Origin: Hsuehochloa calcarea
Lineage: Eukaryota; Streptophyta; Magnoliopsida; Poales; Poaceae
Length of the DNA stretch: 64,000 bases
Assembly: GCA_036346395.1 (NCBI GenBank)
Contig: CM070596.1
Location: 25,024,177 to 25,088,176, forward strand
Direction of reading: 5' to 3'
The notes under the pieces were generated by a model. That model worked only from the letters and a program-made list of their open reading frames with translations, had not been told where the DNA came from and searched no databases. Made by a program: the position numbers and the translations under genes. Shown here one piece after another: positions 31,777 to 42,396 of the stretch (the stretch's first letter is position 1; every line of letters begins with the position of its first letter).

Positions 31777-34597
31777 CACTACTATAGAAAAGGTCTTCAC
31801 AGATGGTTCAAAAACGTTATTACATATGGTTTCGTGTGCCGTTTGAGTTTATGGGTCAGTAATGACATGAGGTCATCACAGACGGATTTCGAACCATCTG
31901 TGATGTATACTATCATAAACGGTTTGTAGATAAAACCTTCTATAGCTGATACGGTTTATAGATAAAACCGTCTGTGATAGCTTATATATCACACACGGTT
32001 TCATATACAAACCGTCTGTGATGATATTTCTCTATAAAATCTCCAAGCAGTGGCTGCTTGTGCCTTTAAAACCGGCTTCACACACGCACACATATATATA
32101 TAAGAGCAATTCAAGAGCCCACAAAAAATCATTCACCCACTGCCAATTTGCCATCGAACCCCCATATGAACCAACACTATGCACAGAGAGTACCCCACTA
32201 GCATCACATTTCACAAGAGCACTTGACACACTAACAGTAGCAACCCCATCCTTCACCAATATCCATGGCATCAAAGAGCAAAGGGAGGGAGTAGTAGAGG
32301 GGAAATATACCAGTGTAATGACGCAACTGCGGTAGCAACCCATCTTCATCAAACCATCACAAAGTCTCCTCTAGAAGTATGTCCAAAACCACACCTACTA
32401 GCCCACCTTCATCATTTTCATGCGTGGGCAGCATTAACCCACATCCCAGCATCATTCACATATGCATGCATATCAACCAACAACACGTTAGGAAGAAATT
32501 AAGCTAAGCTTTAAAATTGAACCCACAGTAGGGAAAGCAAAATAGCAAGAAAGAAAAGAAAGGGGGGGAGAGGACTGAGCTGGAGCGGTGGTCCCATGGC
32601 GCTAGGCCGAGCGGGGCTGATCCAGGCTGGGGAGCCACAGCGGTCGCGTGGGTAAGAGGGTATCACCGCGGCTACCTTGGCTACCACGCAGGAGGCGGCT
32701 GAGCCAGGAGCCAGGGGTGCGCGGGCGGGCGAGCCAAGCAGGTCACGCACACAAGAGGGCCGGAGGCACAGTGGAGAGGCACGGGCAAATCCTAGAGTCC
32801 GAATATATATAAATAGGGTTGGACATCACATACGGTTCTAAAGTAGAACCGCCTGTAATATTACCATTTCACATATGGTTTTAAACAGGAATTGTCTGTG
32901 ATAAATATACATCACAGACGGTTCCAATAAATAACTGTTTGTGATAATATACATTCTCATATATATAAATAAATACAAATTCATACATATGACACACATA
33001 TATATAAATGCAAATTCAGAACATATGGCACATAAACATGTATTACTTGTTTTTCATCGGTCGGTAATGCCGTCATGTGATCGTATTTAATTTTACGGCA
33101 AGTAGTTCAACACCTGTGCAACGAACTTGGCATACTTATGACTAATCCTACAGTCGCCGCTACAGAAGACGATATAATCGTCCCACCCTTCCATCACTTC
33201 ATCGCCTCCCCCCGCTCCAGTGCCACGCGCCTCCCCACGACACCCTCTAGATGCCTTGTACATAGCTTTGCAACTCCAATATATGTACGTACATAATTCA
33301 AGATGTCTGTGATAAATATACATCACAGACGCCGGTTCCAATAAATACTGTCTGTGATAATATACATTCTCATATACATAAATACAAATTAACCCATATG
33401 ACACATTCTCATATACATAATGCAAATTCAGAACATATGGCACATAAATTTGTATTACTTGTTTTCCACTGGTCAGTAATGCCATCATGTCGTTATACTG
33501 AGACCGTTTACATATATGGAAGACAATAAATACAAATTCAACCTTTTTTATTTTTGTATTTATATATAGCCAAACAGCGTGGCCAGTCGCTTCTTACAAA
33601 GATTAACAAAAAGTAGAAACCTAAATAATTAAAGTTTTTCTAGTAGCGGAGGTAGCATGCTATCTCCGTCTTCAAAACTTCGTGTGCGTTGGCGTCGGCA
33701 TTGGACAGTTTGGGATCATCAAACAAAGCCTGAAAATGTGTCAACCTACTAACACGCTCGTTCGAGTGTCTCCCGAAGACCCTCCGACTATTTAATTAGG
33801 AAGAATTGAGCTCATAGGCTCTCTTTCCTTACTTGAGGGATCTCGGCAAGGTCGAATTGGTCGCCCGCCACCTCGATTAAGCAGTCCAAGTGACGACAAG
33901 CATCCTGGAGATGTGCAATGTCGTTGTGGAGGACCACGTAGATGACGAGATTAACTCGCCGGAAGTGGGAGATCACCTAGAAGACTCGGCGGAGGAGGAT
34001 GTCAAGACGACGGAAGGTGGCCGTCACCTACTCCGACAAATCCTTGGACAAAGGAGTGAGGATACTGTTGACACAGTGTCCTTCCACCTCATCCGCCAGC
34101 GTACGGCGAGAGACGTGCTCGTACAGAATGGCTAGGTAGGCCATCAATGCCGGTGACAAGGAAACAGAAGAGGGAGATATTTCTGCTTTTAGACTACGTA
34201 TAGAGTGATGCTCGGATGATCATCTTCGATGGATGATTATCCTTTTATAAAATAAGGAATAAATTTGGCGCGTGAGACGAACAGACGCATCGGGGAGCCG
34301 AAGCGGCATTGATGTGAGCAAAGAGACGCGTCGGCGATGAAGAAACTCATCGGAGAGCTTAAGCGATATTATCACAGACGGTTATAGTTAAAATCATCTG
34401 TGAAGTCTACAATTACCATAGACGGTTCTCAACATGAACTATCTGTGATATTATCTTTTCACAAACAGTTCTTAACGCAGCTAGTAATGCAGACGGTAGC
34501 TAAACAAAAACCGTATGTGATTGTATTTAATACAGATGGTTTTGGTCAACTATCTGTGATGATGCGTCCAGTATTAACCTTTTTTTTTGTAGTAGTG
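31777..34597. mobile_element. Non-autonomous CACTA element, 2.8 kb
   Basis: The left end CACTACTATAGAAAA (31777) is slightly decayed and pairs with the right end ttttttgtagtagtg (ending 34597). Flanking triplets are ATC and CTC, one mismatch from a target duplication. Subterminal tcacagacggtt motifs occupy 31795-32030 and 34372-34560, and more copies lie inside at 32826-32945 and 33300-33370. No transposase is present. An internal segment is duplicated: 32911-33078 resembles 33312-33492. Confidence 0.75.
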
Positions 34598-35999
34598 CTC
34601 TTATTAATCATTATACGCTGGTTCCTCTTACCAATCATTATACGCTCGTTCATAGGGAACAAAAATTATTGTAGTTCCAAATTCTAGAGTCTTGAGTTTA
34701 GTATCTTTTTTTATGAATCATTTTTGGTTGATACTTATCTTTGGAACACGAGTTTGTGGGATATATGCAGAGTTAGGCTTCCTTTTTTGACAGGGACTAT
34801 CGCTATGAATTGCCATAAAATGCCATTAGGTGTAATATGCTAATATTCTTTTAGGAAGCTACTAGGGGACACTATAAGCATTGCAACTGTATAGCAGTAA
34901 GTTTTATAATGTTTCAAGAAGTTTCGTAAGAACATCTTAAAAGTTTCAGGTTTCAGTGTATTTCGCGTGTTTCTAGAATATTCCAAAAAAAAAATTCAAA
35001 CCAAGTTTCAACCAAAGAGTCTTGAGAAGTTTCAACAAATTTCACAAGTTCCAAAACAAAAGTTTCAAGAAGTTCCAACATTTACAATAGAGATTATGCC
35101 CAAGGAATCTAAATTTAGACAAGACAAACTAAGCATAAGCAATTTGGCCTATTGCCCTAGAGTTTCGTGGCCTTTAACACTAGGATCAGGTTACAAATAA
35201 GCCCCGAACATTAGCAGGTATACAACATCAGCCCCTCATCACAGGTTAAAATTCAGGCTATTTGGGTCGCTGACTGGGTGGACATGTGGGCAAGTAATGG
35301 GTGGGTCCCACCGGTCAATGACTCGAAGGTTTGTGTAGAGCTTCGATACATTTTTTGATGAATCATAATTAACACATTCTACTTCATGAAACTCATATAT
35401 AAACATCATGAGCTGTTTGACGCGATTTATATGATGTAATATAAAGGGACTAAAGAAAAGACTCAAAAGCATAGCCAATTTATCGACCATTGACAACTTA
35501 TGGCTCAACCTCTCATTTCAAACAGCAACTACTGGAAAGTGGATAACACAAAGTTGACACGCATAACTATCCAACCAATCAAAATCCAGATTTTACACCA
35601 GATTCCTCTACACAAAACAACTATTACTGTAAAGTGTGTACCCTTGCTCGCGCTAATGAGGAAGTACCCGTCAGGTGTAACGGGGCTGTAGAAGAGGTCC
35701 ACCACCGGTCGCGAGTGCCCATGGCACGAGCTGCACTGCCACCTTCTTCTTATAATTCATCCCTTACCTCCGAAAACATTAACCCGAGCTGCTCAACCTC
35801 ACTGCCACCGTGCGGCCGCTGCAAACCTAAAGCGGTGTGACGCTGCGTGCTTGGGGGTGTTAATTTGTACACGAAAAATTATTTCTGGTGGTGGTGGTGG
35901 AGATAATTACAATGATGGGAGGTGAAGACCTACAAGGCTACGAATCGGGTCTAGATAAGGTGAGGGGAGAGAGGAAGAGGGGTTTTATAGGGTCAAAGT
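34598..35999. other. Intergenic, no recognisable gene
   Basis: AT-rich to mixed composition. A run of short phrases built on agtttca appears near 34890-35080. No protein domain or RNA gene was recognised. Confidence 0.45.
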
Positions 36000-38449
36000 T
36001 GTTGGAAATATGTCCTAGAGGAAATCATAGAGATCATGATATTTCATTATGTTCATGATTTTGATAATATGTTATCGTGTTCCTTGAATGAATCATTTGT
36101 TATAGATCAATAAGTATGTGACTTGTTGGTGGAACTCTTTAACTTATATGATGTCATTCTAAATTATCTCTGGTCGGAGGTCACTGGTCGAAACACCAGT
36201 GACTCTATGACTAGCACATATATTGATTGATGACATTGTTTCACCGGTCATAGATATAGGGATATCGAATCGATACTGTGAGCTCATGTTAGCGAACATA
36301 GGGCTAGATAGACCCATCATTGAGACACTATTGAGATTGTCATGAATCTATGTATCATTAGTTGGTCTCTAGTAATAATGATGTATAATCCTTAGATCTG
36401 AGATCAGCATGGTTCCCTTCATGTGTAATAACACTCTTATGGGTTACTAAACGCTACTCGTAACTGGGTAGTTATAAAAGTAGCTTTTGGGTATGCTATG
36501 AAACATGTGGAGAGATGTGACAGGTCGAGTGGGATTTGCCCCTCCTAACATAATATGAGAGATATCTCTGGGCCCCTTGTGGTGATCGGATAAAAAAAGT
36601 GCATGGCCATGCCACTAGTGGTCGAAGTGTCGACCACATGAAGTTATCTGACACTCGATCGAGAAAGTATTGAACAGTCCATGGATGACACTACATCTCA
36701 CCTGGAGTTCAACCAGACATCGTGAGGCAAAAGGAGAATGCATGAGTAGGTTGCTTAGTTCGATCAGTTACGGACTAGTCGTACGGAGATACGAGCTGGT
36801 CATAGACTGGTCGAACGTAATCACATAATGGTAAGAACCTGGTCGTAAGGAGTTACGAACTGGTCGGGACCAAATATGATCTGGTCGTATAGAGATACGA
36901 ACTGATCATAATTGATGAGGACCTGGTCATAGATCATATTACATCAAGGTTCGTCCGATATATTCTATGTGTATTTGGGAATCGTTATGTGTTGTTAGGT
37001 ACTGCTAACGACTGGTGGTCGGAAAAGAGTTTCCGAGTCACAACCGACCTGTAGGGTCACACACTTAAAGGGTTAGGATCTGTTTTGGATGGTGATTCGA
37101 ATTCGTATAGGCCTCGAGTTCCTAATGGGTCTCAAGCACTACACCATGGCATAGTATTAAGGGCAATAATCTGTCGGGAAAAAAAATGGATTAGTGGCAA
37201 AATATGTGTCGGCAATATCCTAGAGATTAAAGGTCCCATTATCTGCCGGAAATAATTATTATCTAGAACAACTTATCTGCCGGTAATGTTTTTATGTTAG
37301 CTACAATATATCTGCCCTAGAAAAAGTCAGTCAGGTCAACGTAACTGTCGGGCAAAATATTAAGCGGGATGTGGAAAAATTAATGGCATGAAGATCGAAC
37401 ATATGGCCTCGTATCTGCCGGCAAAATATTTAGGCGCGAAGGTGGAAAATAGAGGAGAGAGAGACGCGGCCTCTCTCCGTCTTATCCCCTCCCAAAATTC
37501 CTCCCTGCACCTGCTCCTCTTTACGGCCGCCCCGCGCCTCCCCGTCCTCCCCTCCTCCCGACGGCCCCGCCCTCCCTAGCCGCCCCATCCTCCCCGCGCA
37601 TCCCCTCCTCCCCGGCCGCACCCCTCCTAGCGCCACCAAAGCACGTGCAGCCCTCGCAACGCTCCCCTCCCCCCCTTCGCCGCTGCCCCCTCCCCTTCGC
37701 CCGTGCCGCCCAAGCCTCGCCTCCCACCCTTCGCCGTCCTCTCCGTCGGCGTTGGAGGGTCAAACCCGCCTGCGCCCTTCGTCAGATCGGCACCTCCGCT
37801 GGCTTCTTTCCCCCTCCGCCTCCTGTCTCCTTCCTCTGTCGCCACTCTCCGCTACCTCCGCCGCCCTTGCCTCTTCCTCCTCCGCTGCCCCCTCGACTTC
37901 CCAGTCGCCTGCTTCGCAGCAGTCGGTCGTCTCCTCCCCTTCTTCCGCCAAGAGTTCCTAATGGGCCTCCAGGTCAAGACCCATCATGGATGTCTATATA
38001 AAGAGGGGCGGTGGCATGGGGTGTGAAGTGAGGATGATCTTTGAAAGAACTCCTGAAACCCTAATAGCCACGCCTTCTCAACCACGCTGCCGGTGCTAGC
38101 TCTCCAGCGCGTGGTGATCCTGCCCCATACGTGTGGTTACCTTGGAGGTGTTGTTGGGAAGCATCAGCACTAAGACGATTCGCAACTCGTGACGATCACC
38201 AGAGTCGGAGGAGGAGGCACGTGGTGAGTATGACCACTCGGAGGAGTAGACGCGCGGCGAGTACAACCACTCAAAGGAGGAGACACGTCGTGAGTGCGAC
38301 TACGACTGCATCAACTCGCTACAACGACTCTACTTTCGCTACGAGTTGGCGCGTCTAGCGGTAATATCGTGATCTATTACTAGCGGTGATTCATTAGTTG
38401 CGCGGTAAAATTTTTGTTTGTGCTATCGTAGCATTGCCGCGATCCCTTC
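36000..38449 (+). mobile_element. Copia-type LTR, split by a later insertion; right edge uncertain
   Basis: The start TGTTGGAAATATGTCCTAGA (36000) is a widespread grass copia LTR start. The block continues to about 37133, is interrupted (37134-37951) and resumes with a TATA box (tatataaa, 37995-38002) and an R/U5-like stretch rich in aaccctaat and cgcc. A possible CA end lies at 38449. No PBS or coding region follows, so a solo LTR is likely, but neither a target duplication nor a second LTR confirms the right end. Confidence 0.5.
37134..37951. mobile_element. 818-bp insertion with CACTA-like start and TCTGCCGG motifs, flanked by an 18-bp direct repeat
   Basis: The 18-bp direct repeats gagttcctaatgggYctc (37116-37133 and 37952-37969, one mismatch) bracket this segment. 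It begins aag then CACTACACC (37137). Its first 300 bp hold repeated tctgccgg/tctgtcgg motifs, the style of a CACTA subterminal region. 37460-37945 is GC-rich with stacked spurious frames. No TAGTG end is seen, so it could be a truncated CACTA or filler DNA copied in during break repair. Confidence 0.5.
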
Positions 38450-38810
38450 AGAAGCTGGAGTAGGTGTGTCGCTCGCCGCTCCGGTGTGTCAGTGTGAGCG
38501 AGTGTTGTTCACGGAAGCGGTAGAAGCAAGTTGTCGGGGGAATAGGGGAGTTGTTTGTGGCTGTTGGATTTTTATCTGGTGGTGGAGGGTTGTCTTCTGT
38601 CCATCGTAGTGGTTGAATGGTGACGAAGGACTCTGGTTTCTTCTTCTTCTTTTCTTTTTCTCGGGGAAGAGGACTCAAGTTTCTTTTTTCTCCGATTTGA
38701 GATAGTTCATGCCTTCCATCGTAACATTGACTTTCTTCTAACTTTCTAAGAGACGACTAATAAGAAAATTACTTTTGGGAAATACCTAAAAGCAAGTTCC
38801 ACACATATGT
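38450..38810. other. Spacer between LTR and MITE
   Basis: No gene seen. A TTC-rich run lies at about 38637-38660. Confidence 0.4.
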
Positions 38811-39223
38811 CCTGTCTGTTTAGGCTTTTTATCTGGTTTAAAAGCAAAAAAGTTTAAGCCTAAACAAATATGTGACTTTTTTATCTGGCTTATAAAAAGC
38901 TTAAGCTATTTTAAGCCTAAAAGTCATAAGCTAAGAAAGAGGTGATTTTTTTGCCTTTTGCAAAATGGAATAATCGATTGCCACTAAAGTTCGTTGAAAT
39001 TACCCACAAAATATCATTGCATATAAATGCAAATCATTTCATTTTTTTTTTGCTCTTTCATCCTCTTCTTCATACACAACTCAATAAGCCAATATCTTAT
39101 GAAAAGCTAGATTACCAAACACTAAAGCTTGGCTTAAAAGCTAAGAGGTTTATAAGCTGATTAAGCCAAAAAAAAATTAACTTTAAACTCTAAATCAAAA
39201 AGTATAAGTCTAAATAAACAGGG
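38811..39223. mobile_element. MITE-like foldback element (hAT-type ends)
   Basis: The ends are imperfect inverted repeats: cctgtctgtttaggcttttt on the left and the inverse of aagtctaaataaacaggg on the right. The interior is rich in internal inversions such as gtttaagcctaaac. Ends of the type ccctgttta are common in grass hAT-derived MITEs. A target duplication was not established. Confidence 0.45.
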
Positions 39224-40235
39224 TCATAGAACAGTTGGCTACAGTGCAAAATTGTATCCAAACTCTTTAAAGTACGATTTCCTTGATTATAGATCCTGGT
39301 AGAGAAGGTAGCCCGCAGTTAGACGATAAAAATAGTGTTGCCATTACAAGTAGTTTGCTTTTGCTAGGGGCATGGAGATGAGAGAGAAGGCTAGATTCAT
39401 CGCCCGAGTTCTTAAAGATAGGGAAGGAGGAAATTAGGAGTGTGGTGTTGGCAGCACTGACATGGCGTACGTGGTGGCTAAGATACTTCCAAGTGACGCT
39501 AGTGATCGGAATTGGAACTTTGGGTGAGGGGCTAAGATATATTAGTTTGTCTATTGTGATGCTGGATGTATATTGTGCTCCCATTATATTTTTTACATTG
39601 GTAAAATATAAATTTGTCACTAAATCTAGGAATGTATTCAGAAGGTTAGAGATCGAGAAGGTAGGGGTAACGAGGGGCTGTAAACAACGTTGGTATCTGT
39701 AGTGGTGGTGCATTATGGTACAATACTACAATAAAATACAAAGACAAGTAGTTGCTAGAACGACGAGTGAAGTATGATAGTGGCGGACCCACCATGGGAC
39801 GCATGAGGGGCCGGGTGCACCGGCTTCACTCGCCACATCTTGGTACTATATCCGTATTTCTGCTATTATTTTTATCACAAATTTTGTTAATTTTATTTTT
39901 AAGATTGCTACTTGTGTATATTTTTAGACTTTCAAAACATGTTATCAATTATTAAGGTACTATATTTAATGTATTTCTTATTTTAACTTTGTTCCTCGTA
40001 ATTTATGTATCAATTTGAATAGCACATTATTTTTAAATAATAGAAAAGAAAAGACTTCTCCCCTCACCTCTGCATCGAGGATACACACAATCCTATTTAA
40101 TTTGGATTGCACATAACATTTAAATATGTATTTGCTAGCTCATCTTATGATAATTTTGTCCCACCAGCATTCCTCTATTTTTGTTCTGTGTACGCTACTA
40201 CTACTACAGTAAAACACATCTCATAATAAATCGGA
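39224..40235. other. Spacer upstream of the RPT6 relic
   Basis: A 148-codon minus-strand frame (39267-39713) has no recognisable domain. The region may contain the former promoter of the RPT6-like gene, but I see no specific elements. Confidence 0.4.
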
Positions 40236-41560
40236 TGCTGCAAAGGGGCGGGGCGGGGCGGGGCGGCGGGGAGGGGCTTCGGCAGCTCCAGATCCGGCAG
40301 AAACCCCCAACCTCAACCGCCTCGAGGCCCAGCGCAACGACCTCAACTCCCGAGGTGACCATTGCTCGGTTCTTCACATAGCCCCCCGAAACCCTATTAA
40401 TTGTTGTGGTTCTCTCGCGCGGCTTTGCGTGGTCAGTATTGGATTACGTTAGTGGTACCCTAGCTTACTGTGCGCGAATCGTAGCCGAAGGCACGATTTT
40501 TAGTTACATTGTAGGGCAGCCAGTGATTATCCATGCTGATTTTGACATTTTTATGTCAAATTATCTAGTCTTTGAGAGATGACCTGTTAATTTGTGCGGT
40601 TTTGATAAACACATCGACTGTTTTCTTATGTTAAAATAGTCGAATTATATGCTTTGAGATTTGCATGATGAATTAGGTCCGAATTTATTATGATTTTTTC
40701 TTCGGAACATAACAGATTCAATATTTTGTTGGTATAAAATTTTATTTTTTATCTTTGTTTTTGTACAATCTCTCAAAGTATATGTTCGATTTTGAATCAT
40801 GCGATGGAAATATAAGTTATTAAAACTTTCGACAATAATTACAATGATAAGAATAAAAATTACATAAATAATTTACTGTAATTATGTACAATGAAATTGT
40901 AAATGAACTAAAATTTAACTATTTTGGGCCGAGAAAACAATCGAATCTTATATAAACAGACCCAACTATGTGCATGCTATCCTCTGTCTGACTGTTTTTG
41001 GATGCCTAGTGCTATTTCCGTTTTTGCCTGGTGATTTTGTTCTAGTCCGTACTTGTGGTGTTACAAGGAATAACAGTGTAGACTGTTTTCCTTCTGCCCC
41101 TTCTACCTTCAATCTTTCTTTTCGGTTGCTAAATTCTCCTGAAATTATCCATTATTATCCAATTATGCCTTTCATATGATAAATTTGTGGTATTGTGACT
41201 CGATGCGTAATCCTGATACCAATAATCCTAAAGTAAACTCACCTCTTGTTGAACATTGGTAATGTGAAATTGTTTTGGTGATCTTCCTGTGCCCCCATTT
41301 TTTCGTTTCACAATGATGTATTGCAGTATAGGAATATTGGCTTGTACCATGATGCATATAGTAAGGATCTACATTACTCTTCTGATCTCGGTTCAAGGAG
41401 TGGCACTACTTTTTTTGCATGTTTTCTATTTTCCTCTAAATTAGTCTCGCAATTTTGATTTTGCAGTTAGAATAGGGAAGAGCTACAGTTGCTTCAAGAA
41501 CCTGGCTCGTATGTTGGTGAGGTGGTGAAGGTCATGGGCAAATCAAAGGTTCTAGTGAAG
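40236..41560 (+). pseudogene. RPT6: 26S proteasome ATPase subunit RPT6 (SUG1) relic, exons 1-2
   Basis: Exon 1 (about 40236-40354) and exon 2 (41467-41560) match the N-terminal coiled coil of RPT6. After GLRQ comes LQIRQK and, one frame over, NLNRLEAQRNDLNSR; exon 2 gives EELQLLQEPGSYVGEV and VKVMGKSKVLVK. Donor and acceptor sites are intact (CGAG/gtgacc, ttgcag/TTAGAA, GTGAAG/gtaaat). Exon 1 lacks about 30 nt that encode the YYLQHIHDLQ segment, and it has a one-base loss in the aaaccccc run (about 40302) that shifts the frame. Exon 2 has lost 4 bases near 41475. In a working RPT6 this coiled coil pairs with RPT3 in the 19S base. Because introns are kept, this is a duplicated gene rather than a retrocopy. 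Confidence 0.88.
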
Positions 41561-42209
41561 GTAAATTTTGTTTCTTGTTTTACGCACTGTCTTCTACTGT
41601 CAGTACTTATATGACAAAGGTCAAAGGTGTAAGATCTCATCATTGGACCCACTATTAGTAGGGTTTATCACTTATTCAGATTTGTTGAAGCATAGCTTCT
41701 ACACGGTGAGAGAGTGGTCAGCTGCTTCATTTATTTATGTGACACCGAACAATGAGGTTTTGGGAAACCAGGATTAATTCTTAAAATAAATCTGTCTGCA
41801 AAGCTGGTAAACTTGAGCTCTTTTTTTTTTTTTGTATATATGTATGGGAACTGATGACTTTTGTATTGCACGTCATCAAGAAGCTGCAGATGCTTACAAA
41901 GAATAAACATTATTCACAAAAATATTCATTCATATCTATTTCATATATTCAAAATAAGTAAAGTACTAACAAGTAAAAGGAATACTTTATATTGATGCTT
42001 GCTTAGAATATTAGCCTGGGTGGGAGTTAGGCGAACGATTTTGTGTTGATGAAGGTGCAGACGTGGAGAAGGGATAAGGGGTAGGAGGAGGAGCCAAGGA
42101 TGTGCCGTGGTGGTGGTGGTGGTGGTGGTGTTGATGAAGGTGACGGCAGCAGCAGTGGCAAGGGGTGGCGGCGGCTTGTTCTGGTGTAGGGCAAGGCACG
42201 AGCAAGATA
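41561..42209. other. RPT6 intron 2, left part; small minus-strand ORF
   Basis: This is the original intron DNA before the first retrotransposon. On the minus strand 42011-42214 reads a hydrophobic stretch (AFILLVPCPTPEQAAA), an eight-His run from a TGG microsatellite (42108-42130), a Pro/Ser-rich tail and a stop. The frame continues into the copia LTR, and also stays open into 47579 if the element is removed. It could be the C-terminal part of a small secreted protein, but I do not recognise it and the evidence is weak. Confidence 0.35.
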
Positions 42210-42396
42210 AAGGCTGTTAGTAATAGTGCTGGTATATTTAGGGGGTTAAAAGGCCAGTATATATACACAAGTACAGGTTACAGATAAGAAAACCAAATAA
42301 TATCTAGAATCCTATTCTAACATATATATATCTCTAACACCCCCCTCAAACTCATAGTGGATCAACAACACTGAGTTTAGAAAGGTAGAAGTCGTG

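Noticed and set aside
37645..38001. Pro/Ser-rich 118-codon plus-strand frame
   Set aside because: It lies in a cytosine-rich insertion where all three plus frames and the minus frames are open; there is no domain or splice support.
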